NCBI GenBank assembly: GCA_964057225.1
Contig: CAXKVF010000082.1
Location: 1 to 64,000, forward strand
Source of the DNA: Auanema rhodensis
Lineage: Eukaryota; Nematoda; Chromadorea; Rhabditida; Rhabditidae
Direction: 5' to 3'
Length of the DNA: 64,000 nucleotides
The position numbers and the translations under genes are program-made. Under the pieces are notes generated by a model that was not told where the DNA came from, made no database searches, and saw nothing but the letters and a program-made list of their open reading frames with translations. This document shows, piece by piece, positions 9,601-23,583 of the stretch. How positions within the stretch are numbered: the first letter of the stretch is position 1; every line of letters begins with the position of its first letter.

Positions 9601-11967
9601 AAAATTTGTTTTTAGACTAATATGGACATGGGCAATCTAATTTTGAAAACCGCATCTCTTTATCTTTCACGTGAAGCGAGTTACATACCAAGTGCACATC
9701 ACGTGTACATTTAATTAGCATAAATTAAAGTTCACGTAAAATTCAAAGTCATGGTTACCATGAACCAATATCAATAAAAATTTGTTTTTAGACTAATATG
9801 GACATGGGGAATCTAATTTTGAAAACCGCATCTCTTTATCTTTCACGTGAAGCAAGTTACATACCAAGTGCACATCACGTGTACATTTAATTAGCATAAA
9901 TTAAAGTTCACGTAAATTTCAAAGTCATGGTTACCATGAACCAATATCAATAAAAATTTGTTTTTAGACTAATATGGACATGGGGAATCTAATTTTGAAA
10001 ACCGCATCTCTTTATCTTTCACGTGAAGCAAGTTACATACCAAGTGCACATCACGTGTACATTTAATTAGCATAAATTAAAGTTCACGTAAATTTCAAAG
10101 TCATGGTTACCATGAACCAATATCAATAAAAATTTGTTTTTAGACTAATATGGACATGGGGAATCTAATTTTGAAAACCCCATCTCTTTATCTTTCACGT
10201 GAAGCGAGTTACATACCAAGTGCACATCACGTGTACATTTAATTAGCATAAATTAAAGTTCACGTAAATTTCAAAGTCATGGTTACCATGCACCAATATC
10301 AATAAAAATTTGTTTTTAGACTAATATGGACATGGGCAATCTAATTTTGAAAACCGCATCTCTTTATCTTTCACGTGAAGCGAGTTACATACCAAGTGCA
10401 CATCACGTGTACATTTAATTAGCATAAATTAAAGTTCACGTAAATTTCAAAGTCATGGTTACCATGAACCAATATCAATAAAAATTTGTTTTTAGACTAA
10501 TATGGACATGGGGAATCTAATTTTGAAAACCGCATCTCTTTATCTTTCACGTGAAGAAAGTTACATACCAAGTGCACATCACGTGTACATTTAATTAGCA
10601 TAAATTAAAGTTCACGTAAATTTCAAAGTCATGGTTACCATGAACCAATATCAATAAAAATTTGTTTTTAGACTAATATGGACATGGGGAATCTAATTTT
10701 GAAAACCGCATCTCTTTATCTTTCACGTGAAGCGAGTTACATACCAAGTGCACATCACGTGTACATTTAATTAGCATAAATTAAAGTTCACGTAAATTTC
10801 AAAGTCATGGTTACCATGAACCAATATCAATAAAAATTTGTTTTTAGACTAATATGGACATGGGGAATCTAATTTTGAAAACCGCATCTCTTTATCTTTC
10901 ACGTGAAGCGAGTTACATACCAAGTGCACATCACGTGTACATTTAATTAGCATAAATTAAAGTTCACGTAAATTTCAAAGTCATGGTTACCATGAACCAA
11001 TATCAATAAAAATTTGTTTTTAGACTAATATGGACATGGGGAATCTAATTTTGAAAACCGCATCTCTTTATCTTTCACGTGAAGCGAGTTACATACCAAG
11101 TGCACATCACGTGTACATTTAATTAGCATAAATTAAAGTTCACGTAAATTTCAAAGTCATGGTTACCATGCACCAATATCAATAAAAATTTGTTTTTAGA
11201 CTAATATGGACATGGGCAATCTAATTTTGAAAACCGCATCTCTTTATCTTTCACGTGAAGCGAGTTACATACCAAGTGCACATCACGTGTACATTTAATT
11301 AGCATAAATTAAAGTTCACGTAAATTTCAAAGTCATGGTTACCATGAACCAATATCAATAAAAATTTGTTTTTAGACTAATATGGACATGGGGAATCTAA
11401 TTTTGAAAACCGCATCTCTTTATCTTTCACGTGAAGAAAGTTACATACCAAGTGCACATCACGTGTACATTTAATTAGCATAAATTAAAGTTCACGTAAA
11501 TTTCAAAGTCATGGTTACCATGAACCAATATCAATAAAAATTTGTTTTTAGACTAATATGGACATGGGGAATCTAATTTTGAAAACCGCATCTCTTTATC
11601 TTTCACGTGAAGCGAGTTACATACCAAGTGCACATCACGTGTACATTTAATTAGCATAAATTAAAGTTCACGTAAATTTCAAAGTCATGGTTACCATGAA
11701 CCAATATCAATAAAAATTTGTTTTTAGACTAATATGGACATGGGGAATCTAATTTTGAAAACCGCATCTCTTTATCTTTCACGTGAAGCGAGTTACATAC
11801 CAAGTGCACATCACGTGTACATTTAATTAGCATAAATTAAAGTTCACGTAAATTTCAAAGTCATGGTTACCATGAACCAATATCAATAAAAATTTGTTTT
11901 TAGACTAATATGGACATGGGGAATCTAATTTTGAAAACCGCATCTCTTTATCTTTCACGTGAAGCGA
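6688..11967. repeat. Variable-length higher-order repeat with conserved cassette (M39-M68)
   Basis: A cassette recurs: one monomer with G149C (AACCCCATC), then one with A84C and G130C (ATGCACC...GGGCAA), then one usually with T62A and G175A. G149C monomers are M39, M45, M49, M54 and M58. The A84C/G130C monomers follow at M40, M46, M50, M55 and M59, and M64 occurs without a preceding G149C. The unit is six, four, five, four, five and five monomers long. The length changes by gain or loss of near-consensus monomers, the pattern expected from unequal exchange. The same cassette recurs at M103-M104, M133-M134 and M154-M155. Confidence 0.85.
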
Positions 11968-12143
11968 GTTACATACCAAGTGCACATCACGTGTACATTT
12001 AATTAGCATAAATTAAAGTTCACGTAAATTTCAAAGTCATGGTTACCATGAACCAATATCAATAAAAATTTGTTTTTAGACTAATATGGACATGGGGAAT
12101 CTAATTTTGAAAACCGCATCTCTTTATCTTTCACGTGTAGCGA
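10384..12143. repeat. Five-monomer tandem duplicate with AGAAAG marker (M60-M69)
   Basis: M60 and M65 end in AGAAAG (C174A plus G175A), exactly 880 bp apart. Each follows an A84C/G130C monomer (M59, M64) and precedes three consensus-like monomers. The marker recurs only at M106, also after an A84C/G130C monomer. After M68 the second copy runs into an A171T monomer (M69), where the next block starts. Confidence 0.85.
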
Positions 12144-14079
12144 GTTACATACCAAGTGCACATCACGTGTTCATTTAATTAGCATAAATTAAAGTTCACG
12201 TAAATTTCAAAGTCATGGTTACCATGAACCAATATCAATAAAAATTTGTTTTTAGACTAATATGGACATGGGGAATCTAATTTTGAAAACCGCATCTCTT
12301 CATCTTTCACGTGAAGCGAGTTACATACCAAGTGCACATCACGTGTACATTTAATTAGCATAAATTAAAGTTCACGTAAATTTCAAAGTCATGGTTACCA
12401 TGAACCAATATCAATAAAAATTTGTTTTTAGACTAATATGGACATGGGGAATCTAATTTTGAAAACCGCATCTCTTTATCTTTCACGTGAAGCGAGTTAC
12501 ATACCAAGTGCACATCACGTGTACATTTAATTAGCATAAATTAAAGTTCACGTAAATTTCAAAGTCATGGTTACCATGAACCAATATCAATAAAAATTTG
12601 TTTTTAGACTAATATGGACATGGGGAATCTAATTTTGAAAACCGCATCTCTTTATCTTTCACGTGAAGCGAGTTACATACCAAGTGCACATCACGTGTAC
12701 ATTTAATTAGCATAAATTAAAGTTCACGTAAATTTCAAAGTCATGGTTACCATGAACCAATATCAATAAAAATTTGTTTTTAGACTAATATGGACATGAG
12801 GAATCTAATTTTGAAAACCGCATCTCTTTATCTTTCACGTGAAGCGAGTTACATACCAAGTGCACATCACGTGTACATTTAATTAGCATAAATTAAAGTT
12901 CACGTAAAATTCAAAGTCATGGTTACCATGAACCAATATCAATAAAAATTTGTTTTTAGACTAATATGGACATGGGGAATCTAATTTTGAAAACCGCATC
13001 TCTTTATCTTTCACGTGTAGCGAGTTACATACCAAGTGCACATCACGTGTTCATTTAATTAGCATAAATTAAAGTTCACGTAAATTTCAAAGTCATGGTT
13101 ACCATGAACCAATATCAATAAAAATTTGTTTTTAGACTAATATGGACATGGGGAATCTAATTTTGAAAACCGCATCTCTTCATCTTTCACGTGAAGCGAG
13201 TTACATACCAAGTGCACATCACGTGTACATTTAATTAGCATAAATTAAAGTTCACGTAAATTTCAAAGTCATGGTTACCATGAACCAATATCAATAAAAA
13301 TTTGTTTTTAGACTAATATGGACATGGGGAATCTAATTTTGAAAACCGCATCTCTTTATCTTTCACGTGAAGCGAGTTACATACCAAGTGCACATCACGT
13401 GTACATTTAATTAGCATAAATTAAAGTTCACGTAAATTTCAAAGTCATGGTTACCATAAACCAATATCAATAAAAATTTGTTTTTAGACTAATATGGACA
13501 TGGGGAATCTAATTTTGAAAACCGCATCTCTTTATCTTTCACGTGAAGCGAGTTACATACCAAGTGCACATCACGTGTACATTTAATTAGCATAAATTGA
13601 AGTTCACGTAAATTTCAAAGTCATGGTTACCATGAACCAATATCAATAAAAATTTGTTTTTAGACTAATATGGACATGGGGAATCTAATTTTGAAAACCG
13701 CATCTTTTTATCTTTCACGTGAAGCGAGTTACATACCAAGTGCACATCACGTGTACATTTAATTAGCATAAATTAAAGTTCACGTAAATTTCAAAGTCAT
13801 GGTTACCATGCACCAATATCAATAAAAATTTGTTTTTAGACTAATATGGACATGGGGAATCTAATTTTGAAAACCGCATCTCTTTATCTTTCACGTGAAG
13901 CGAGTCACATACCAAGTGCACATCACGTGTACATTTAATTAGCATAAATTAAAGTTCACGTAAATTTCAAAGTCATGGTTACCATGAACCAATATCAATA
14001 AAAATTTGTTTTTAGACTAATATGGACATGGGGAATCTAATTTTGAAAACCGCATCTCTTTATCTTTCACGTGAAGCGA
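11088..14079. repeat. Left copy of a long segmental duplication (M64-M80)
   Basis: The marker order A84C/G130C, AGAAAG, A171T, A28T+T158C, then T62A+A171T, A28T+T158C, G83A, A84C and T3C is repeated at 18304-21471. The offset is 41 monomers (7,216 bp) for M64-M72 and 42 monomers (7,392 bp) from M74 on, because one monomer was gained in the right copy or lost here. Private changes in this copy include G128A in M73, A48G and C155T in M78. Confidence 0.8.
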
Positions 14080-14783
14080 GTTACATACCAAGTGCACATC
14101 ACGTGTACATTTAATTAGCATAAATTAAAGTTCACGTAAATTTCAAAGTCATGGTTACCATGAACCAATATCAATAAAAATTTGTTTTTAGACTAATATG
14201 GACATGGGGAATCTAATTTTGAAAACCGCATCTCTTTATCTTTCACGTGAAGCGAAATACATACCAAGTGCACATCACGTGTACATTTAATTAGCATAAA
14301 TTAAAGTTCACGTAAATTTCAAAGTCATGGTTACCATGAACCAATATCAATAAAAATTTGTTTTTAGACTAATATGGACATGGGGAATCTAATTTTGAAA
14401 ACCGCATCTCTTTATCTTTCACGTGAAGCGAGTTACATACCAAGTGCACATCACGTGTACATTTAATTAGCATAAATTAAAGTTCACGTAAATTTCAAAG
14501 TCATGGTTACCATGAACCAATATCAATAAAAATTTGTTTTTAGACTAATATGGACATGGGGAATCTAATTTTGAAAACCGCATCTCTTTATCTTTCACGT
14601 GAAGCGAGTTACATACCAAGTGCACATCACGTGTACATTTAATTAGCATAAATTAAAGTTCACGTAAATTTCAAAGTCATGGTTACCATGAACCAATATC
14701 AATAAAAATTTGTTTTTAGACTAATATGGACATGGGGAATCTAATTTTGAAAACCGCATCTCTTTATCTTTCACGTGAAGCGA
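12320..14783. repeat. 14-monomer block, copy 1 (M71-M84)
   Basis: A 2,464-bp block with markers in order: G128A (M73), T62A+A171T (M74), A28T+T158C (M75), G83A (M77), A48G (M78), A84C (M79), T3C (M80), and an altered start AATAC (M82). All recur exactly 14 monomers later. M78 also has C155T (CATCTTTTTATC), absent from its partner M92; this is the only difference I noticed between the copies. M70 differs from M84, which fixes the left limit. Confidence 0.88.
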
Positions 14784-17247
14784 GTTACATACCAAGTGCA
14801 CATCACGTGTACATTTAATTAGCATAAATTAAAGTTCACGTAAATTTCAAAGTCATGGTTACCATGAACCAATATCAATAAAAATTTGTTTTTAGACTAA
14901 TATGGACATGGGGAATCTAATTTTGAAAACCGCATCTCTTTATCTTTCACGTGAAGCGAGTTACATACCAAGTGCACATCACGTGTACATTTAATTAGCA
15001 TAAATTAAAGTTCACGTAAATTTCAAAGTCATGGTTACCATGAACCAATATCAATAAAAATTTGTTTTTAGACTAATATGGACATGGGGAATCTAATTTT
15101 GAAAACCGCATCTCTTTATCTTTCACGTGAAGCGAGTTACATACCAAGTGCACATCACGTGTACATTTAATTAGCATAAATTAAAGTTCACGTAAATTTC
15201 AAAGTCATGGTTACCATGAACCAATATCAATAAAAATTTGTTTTTAGACTAATATGGACATGAGGAATCTAATTTTGAAAACCGCATCTCTTTATCTTTC
15301 ACGTGAAGCGAGTTACATACCAAGTGCACATCACGTGTACATTTAATTAGCATAAATTAAAGTTCACGTAAAATTCAAAGTCATGGTTACCATGAACCAA
15401 TATCAATAAAAATTTGTTTTTAGACTAATATGGACATGGGGAATCTAATTTTGAAAACCGCATCTCTTTATCTTTCACGTGTAGCGAGTTACATACCAAG
15501 TGCACATCACGTGTTCATTTAATTAGCATAAATTAAAGTTCACGTAAATTTCAAAGTCATGGTTACCATGAACCAATATCAATAAAAATTTGTTTTTAGA
15601 CTAATATGGACATGGGGAATCTAATTTTGAAAACCGCATCTCTTCATCTTTCACGTGAAGCGAGTTACATACCAAGTGCACATCACGTGTACATTTAATT
15701 AGCATAAATTAAAGTTCACGTAAATTTCAAAGTCATGGTTACCATGAACCAATATCAATAAAAATTTGTTTTTAGACTAATATGGACATGGGGAATCTAA
15801 TTTTGAAAACCGCATCTCTTTATCTTTCACGTGAAGCGAGTTACATACCAAGTGCACATCACGTGTACATTTAATTAGCATAAATTAAAGTTCACGTAAA
15901 TTTCAAAGTCATGGTTACCATAAACCAATATCAATAAAAATTTGTTTTTAGACTAATATGGACATGGGGAATCTAATTTTGAAAACCGCATCTCTTTATC
16001 TTTCACGTGAAGCGAGTTACATACCAAGTGCACATCACGTGTACATTTAATTAGCATAAATTGAAGTTCACGTAAATTTCAAAGTCATGGTTACCATGAA
16101 CCAATATCAATAAAAATTTGTTTTTAGACTAATATGGACATGGGGAATCTAATTTTGAAAACCGCATCTCTTTATCTTTCACGTGAAGCGAGTTACATAC
16201 CAAGTGCACATCACGTGTACATTTAATTAGCATAAATTAAAGTTCACGTAAATTTCAAAGTCATGGTTACCATGCACCAATATCAATAAAAATTTGTTTT
16301 TAGACTAATATGGACATGGGGAATCTAATTTTGAAAACCGCATCTCTTTATCTTTCACGTGAAGCGAGTCACATACCAAGTGCACATCACGTGTACATTT
16401 AATTAGCATAAATTAAAGTTCACGTAAATTTCAAAGTCATGGTTACCATGAACCAATATCAATAAAAATTTGTTTTTAGACTAATATGGACATGGGGAAT
16501 CTAATTTTGAAAACCGCATCTCTTTATCTTTCACGTGAAGCGAGTTACATACCAAGTGCACATCACGTGTACATTTAATTAGCATAAATTAAAGTTCACG
16601 TAAATTTCAAAGTCATGGTTACCATGAACCAATATCAATAAAAATTTGTTTTTAGACTAATATGGACATGGGGAATCTAATTTTGAAAACCGCATCTCTT
16701 TATCTTTCACGTGAAGCGAAATACATACCAAGTGCACATCACGTGTACATTTAATTAGCATAAATTAAAGTTCACGTAAATTTCAAAGTCATGGTTACCA
16801 TGAACCAATATCAATAAAAATTTGTTTTTAGACTAATATGGACATGGGGAATCTAATTTTGAAAACCGCATCTCTTTATCTTTCACGTGAAGCGAGTTAC
16901 ATACCAAGTGCACATCACGTGTACATTTAATTAGCATAAATTAAAGTTCACGTAAATTTCAAAGTCATGGTTACCATGAACCAATATCAATAAAAATTTG
17001 TTTTTAGACTAATATGGACATGGGGAATCTAATTTTGAAAACCGCATCTCTTTATCTTTCACGTGAAGCGAGTTACATACCAAGTGCACATCACGTGTAC
17101 ATTTAATTAGCATAAATTAAAGTTCACGTAAATTTCAAAGTCATGGTTACCATGAACCAATATCAATAAAAATTTGTTTTTAGACTAATATGGACATGGG
17201 GAATCTAATTTTGAAAACCGCATCTCTTTATCTTTCACGTGAAGCGA
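14784..17247. repeat. 14-monomer block, copy 2 (M85-M98)
   Basis: This directly abuts copy 1 and repeats its markers at a constant offset of 2,464 bp: G128A in M87, T62A+A171T in M88, A28T+T158C in M89, G83A in M91, A48G in M92, A84C in M93, T3C in M94, AATAC in M96. M99 carries A84C where M85 is consensus, so the right limit is M98. The near-identity suggests a recent tandem duplication. Confidence 0.88.
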
Positions 17248-18303
17248 GTTACATACCAAGTGCACATCACGTGTACATTTAATTAGCATAAATTAAAGTT
17301 CACGTAAATTTCAAAGTCATGGTTACCATGCACCAATATCAATAAAAATTTGTTTTTAGACTAATATGGACATGGGGAATCTAATTTTGAAAACCGCATC
17401 TCTTTATCTTTCACGTGAAGCGAGTCACATACCAAGTGCACATCACGTGTACATTTAATTAGCATAAATTAAAGTTCACGTAAATTTCAAACTCATGGTT
17501 ACCATGAACCAATATCAATAAAAATTTGTTTTTAGACTAATATGGACATGGGGAATCTAATTTTGAAAACCGCATCTCTTTATCTTTCACGTGAAGCGAG
17601 TTACATACCAAGTGCACATCACGTGTACATTTAATTAGCATAAATTAAAGTTCACGTAAATTTCAAAGTCATGGTTACCATGAACCAATATCAATAAAAA
17701 TTTGTTTTTAGACTAATATGGACATGGGGAATCTAATTTTGAAAACCGCATCTCTTTATCTTTCACGTGAAGCGAGTTACATACCAAGTGCACATCACGT
17801 GTACATTTAATTAGCATAAATTAAAGTTCACGTAAATTTCAAAGTCATGGTTACCATGAACCAATATCAATAAAAATTTGTTTTTAGACTAATATGGACA
17901 TGGGGAATCTAATTTTGAAAACCGCATCTCTTTATCTTTCACGTGAAGCGAGTTACATACCAAGTGCACATCACGTGTACATTTAATTAGCATAAATTAA
18001 AGTTCACGTAAATTTCAAAGTCATGGTTACCATGAACCAATATCAATAAAAATTTGTTTTTAGACTAATATGGACATGGGGAATCTAATTTTGAAAACCC
18101 CATCTCTTTATCTTTCACGTGAAGCGAGTTACATACCAAGTGCACATCACGTGTACATTTAATTAGCATAAATTAAAGTTCACGTAAATTTCAAAGTCAT
18201 GGTTACCATGCACCAATATCAATAAAAATTTGTTTTTAGACTAATATGGACATGGGCAATCTAATTTTGAAAACCGCATCTCTTTATCTTTCACGTGAAG
18301 CGA
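17248..18303. repeat. Six-monomer segment, left copy (M99-M104)
   Basis: Order: A84C, T3C start, two plain monomers, G149C, then A84C with G130C. The same six-monomer order is found 30 monomers (5,280 bp) to the right at M129-M134. M100 has a private G69C (CAAACTCATGG). M104 and M105 are both A84C/G130C, a local doubling of that monomer not seen elsewhere. Confidence 0.75.
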
Positions 18304-21300
18304 GTTACATACCAAGTGCACATCACGTGTACATTTAATTAGCATAAATTAAAGTTCACGTAAATTTCAAAGTCATGGTTACCATGCACCAATATCAATA
18401 AAAATTTGTTTTTAGACTAATATGGACATGGGCAATCTAATTTTGAAAACCGCATCTCTTTATCTTTCACGTGAAGCGAGTTACATACCAAGTGCACATC
18501 ACGTGTACATTTAATTAGCATAAATTAAAGTTCACGTAAATTTCAAAGTCATGGTTACCATGAACCAATATCAATAAAAATTTGTTTTTAGACTAATATG
18601 GACATGGGGAATCTAATTTTGAAAACCGCATCTCTTTATCTTTCACGTGAAGAAAGTTACATACCAAGTGCACATCACGTGTACATTTAATTAGCATAAA
18701 TTAAAGTTCACGTAAATTTCAAAGTCATGGTTACCATGAACCAATATCAATAAAAATTTGTTTTTAGACTAATATGGACATGGGGAATCTAATTTTGAAA
18801 ACCGCATCTCTTTATCTTTCACGTGAAGCGAGTTACATACCAAGTGCACATCACGTGTACATTTAATTAGCATAAATTAAAGTTCACGTAAATTTCAAAG
18901 TCATGGTTACCATGAACCAATATCAATAAAAATTTGTTTTTAGACTAATATGGACATGGGGAATCTAATTTTGAAAACCGCATCTCTTTATCTTTCACGT
19001 GAAGCGAGTTACATACCAAGTGCACATCACGTGTACATTTAATTAGCATAAATTAAAGTTCACGTAAATTTCAAAGTCATGGTTACCATGAACCAATATC
19101 AATAAAAATTTGTTTTTAGACTAATATGGACATGGGGAATCTAATTTTGAAAACCGCATCTCTTTATCTTTCACGTGAAGCGAGTTACATACCAAGTGCA
19201 CATCACGTGTACATTTAATTAGCATAAATTAAAGTTCACGTAAATTTCAAAGTCATGGTTACCATGAACCAATATCAATAAAAATTTGTTTTTAGACTAA
19301 TATGGACATGGGGAATCTAATTTTGAAAACCGCATCTCTTTATCTTTCACGTGTAGCGAGTTACATACCAAGTGCACATCACGTGTTCATTTAATTAGCA
19401 TAAATTAAAGTTCACGTAAATTTCAAAGTCATGGTTACCATGAACCAATATCAATAAAAATTTGTTTTTAGACTAATATGGACATGGGGAATCTAATTTT
19501 GAAAACCGCATCTCTTCATCTTTCACGTGAAGCGAGTTACATACCAAGTGCACATCACGTGTACATTTAATTAGCATAAATTAAAGTTCACGTAAATTTC
19601 AAAGTCATGGTTACCATGAACCAATATCAATAAAAATTTGTTTTTAGACTAATATGGACATGGGGAATCTAATTTTGAAAACCGCATCTCTTTATCTTTC
19701 ACGTGAAGCGAGTTACATACCAAGTGCACATCACGTGTACATTTAATTAGCATAAATTAAAGTTCACGTAAATTTCAAAGTCATGGTTACCATGAACCAA
19801 TATCAATAAAAATTTGTTTTTAGACTAATATGGACATGGGGAATCTAATTTTGAAAACCGCATCTCTTTATCTTTCACGTGAAGCGAGTTACATACCAAG
19901 TGCACATCACGTGTACATTTAATTAGCATAAATTAAAGTTCACGTAAATTTCAAAGTCATGGTTACCATGAACCAATATCAATAAAAATTTGTTTTTAGA
20001 CTAATATGGACATGGGGAATCTAATTTTGAAAACCGCATCTCTTTATCTTTCACGTGAAGCGAGTTACATACCAAGTGCACATCACGTGTACATTTAATT
20101 AGCATAAATTAAAGTTCACGTAAATTTCAAAGTCATGGTTACCATGAACCAATATCAATAAAAATTTGTTTTTAGACTAATATGGACATGGGGAATCTAA
20201 TTTTGAAAACCGCATCTCTTTATCTTTCACGTGAAGCGAGTTACATACCAAGTGCACATCACGTGTACATTTAATTAGCATAAATTAAAGTTCACGTAAA
20301 ATTCAAAGTCATGGTTACCATGAACCAATATCAATAAAAATTTGTTTTTAGACTAATATGGACATGGGGAATCTAATTTTGAAAACCGCATCTCTTTATC
20401 TTTCACGTGTAGCGAGTTACATACCAAGTGCACATCACGTGTTCATTTAATTAGCATAAATTAAAGTTCACGTAAATTTCAAAGTCATGGTTACCATGAA
20501 CCAATATCAATAAAAATTTGTTTTTAGACTAATATGGACATGGGGAATCTTATTTTGAAAACCGCATCTCTTCATCTTTCACGTGAAGCGAGTTACATAC
20601 CAAGTGCACATCACGTGTACATTTAATTAGCATAAATTAAAGTTCACGTAAATTTCAAAGTCATGGTTACCATGAACCAATATCAATAAAAATTTGTTTT
20701 TAGACTAATATGGACATGGGGAATCTAATTTTGAAAACCGCATCTCTTTATCTTTCACGTGAAGCGAGTTACATACCAAGTGCACATCACGTGTACATTT
20801 AATTAGCATAAATTAAAGTTCACGTAAATTTCAAAGTCATGGTTACCATAAACCAATATCAATAAAAATTTGTTTTTAGACTAATATGGACATGGGGAAT
20901 CTAATTTTGAAAACCGCATCTCTTTATCTTTCACGTGAAGCGAGTTACATACCAAGTGCACATCACGTGTACATTTAATTAGCATAAATTAAAGTTCACG
21001 TAAATTTCAAAGTCATGGTTACCATGAACCAATATCAATAAAAATTTGTTTTTAGACTAATTTGGACATGGGGAATCTAATTTTGAAAACCGCATCTCTT
21101 TATCTTTCACGTGAAGCGAGTTACATACCAAGTGCACATCACGTGTACATTTAATTAGCATAAATTAAAGTTCACGTAAATTTCAAAGTCATGGTTACCA
21201 TGCACCAATATCAATAAAAATTTGTTTTTAGACTAATATGGACATGGGGAATCTAATTTTGAAAACCGCATCTCTTTATCTTTCACGTGAAGCGAGTCAC

Positions 21301-21471
21301 ATACCAAGTGCACATCACGTGTACATTTAATTAGCATAAATTAAAGTTCACGTAAATTTCAAAGTCATGGTTACCATGAACCAATATCAATAAAAATTTG
21401 TTTTTAGACTAATATGGACATGGGGAATCTAATTTTGAAAACCGCATCTCTTTATCTTTCACGTGAAGCGA
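18304..21471. repeat. Right copy of the long segmental duplication (M105-M122)
   Basis: Counterpart of 11088-14079, one monomer longer. It shows AGAAAG in M106, A171T/A28T junctions at M110/M111 and M116/M117, G83A in M119, ATGCACC in M121 and T3C in M122. It lacks the G128A seen in M73 and M87, and has its own changes in M117 (AATCTTATT) and M120 (CTAATTTGG). Confidence 0.8.
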
Positions 21472-22527
21472 GTTACATACCAAGTGCACATCACGTGTAC
21501 ATTTAATTAGCATAAATTAAAGTTCACGTAAATTTCAAAGTCATGGTTACCATGAACCAATATCAATAAAAATTTGTTTTTAGACTAATATGGACATGGG
21601 GAATCTAATTTTGAAAACCGCATCTCTTTATCTTTCACGTGAAGCGAGTTACATACCAAGTGCACATCACGTGTACATTTAATTAGCATAAATTAAAGTT
21701 CACGTAAATTTCAAAGTCATGGTTACCATGAACCAATATCAATAAAAATTTGTTTTTAGACTAATATGGACATGGGGAATCTAATTTTGAAAACCGCATC
21801 TCTTTATCTTTCACGTGAAGCGAGTTACATACCAAGTGCACATCACGTGTACATTTAATTAGCATAAATTAAAGTTCACGTAAATTTCAAAGTCATGGTT
21901 ACCATGAACCAATATCAATAAAAATTTGTTTTTAGACTAATATGGACATGGGGAATCTAATTTTGAAAACCGCATCTCTTCATCTTTCACGTGAAGCGAG
22001 TTACATACCAAGTGCACATCACGTGTACATTTAATTAGCATAAATTAAAGTTCACGTTAATTTTAAAGTCATGGTTACCATGAACCAATATCAATAAAAA
22101 TTTGTTTTTAGACTAATATGGACATGGGGAATCTAATTTTGAAAACCGCATCTCTTTATCTTTCACGTGAAGCGAGTTACATACCAAGTGCACATCACGT
22201 GTACATTTAATTAGCATAAATTAAAGTTCACGTAAATTTCAAAGTCATGGTTACCATGAACCAATATCAATAAAAATTTGTTTTTAGACTAATATGGACA
22301 TGGGGAATCTAATTTTGAAAACCGCATCTCTTTATCTTTCACGTGAAGCGAGTTACATACCAAGTGCACATCACGTGTACATTTAATTAGCATAAATTAA
22401 AGTTCACGTAAATTTCAAAGTCATGGTTACCATGAACCAATATCAATAAAAATTTGTTTTTAGACTAATATGGACATGGGGAATCTAATTTTGAAAACCG
22501 CATCTCTTTATCTTTCACGTGAAGCGA

Positions 22528-23583
22528 GTTACATACCAAGTGCACATCACGTGTACATTTAATTAGCATAAATTAAAGTTCACGTAAATTTCAAAGTCAT
22601 GGTTACCATGCACCAATATCAATAAAAATTTGTTTTTAGACTAATATGGACATGGGGAATCTAATTTTGAAAACCGCATCTCTTTATCTTTCACGTGAAG
22701 CGAGTCACATACCAAGTGCACATCACGTGTACATTTAATTAGCATAAATTAAAGTTCACGTAAATTTCAAAGTCATGGTTACCATGAACCAATATCAATA
22801 AAAATTTGTTTTTAGACTAATATGGACATGGGGAATCTAATTTTGAAAACCGCATCTCTTTATCTTTCACGTGAAGCGAGTTACATACCAAGTGCACATC
22901 ACGTGTACATTTAATTAGCATAAATTAAAGTTCACGTAAATTTCAAAGTCATGGTTACCATGAACCAATATCAATAAAAATTTGTTTTTAGACTAATATG
23001 GACATGGGGAATCTAATTTTGAAAACCGCATCTCTTTATCTTTCACGTGAAGCGAGTTACATACCAAGTGCACATCACGTGTACATTTAATTAGCATAAA
23101 TTAAAGTTCACTTAAATTTCAAAGTCATGGTTACCATGAACCAATATCAATAAAAATTTGTTTTTAGACTAATATGGACATGGGGAATCTAATTTTGAAA
23201 ACCGCATCTCTTTATCTTTCACGTGAAGCGAGTTACATACCAAGTGCACATCACGTGTACATTTAATTAGCATAAATTAAAGTTCACGTAAATTTCAAAG
23301 TCATGGTTACCATGAACCAATATCAATAAAAATTTGTTTTTAGACTAATATGGACATGGGGAATCTAATTTTGAAAACCCCATCTCTTTATCTTTCACGT
23401 GAAGCGAGTTACATACCAAGTGCACATCACGTGTACATTTAATTAGCATAAATTAAAGTTCACGTAAATTTCAAAGTCATGGTTACCATGCACCAATATC
23501 AATAAAAATTTGTTTTTAGACTAATATGGACATGGGCAATCTAATTTTGAAAACCGCATCTCTTTATCTTTCACGTGAAGCGA
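22528..23583. repeat. Six-monomer segment, right copy (M129-M134)
   Basis: Counterpart of M99-M104: A84C in M129, T3C in M130, G149C in M133, A84C/G130C in M134. M132 has a private-looking G57T (CACTTAAATTT), a change also present in M180. Just upstream, M126 has two changes together (CGTTAATTTTAAAG). Confidence 0.75.
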
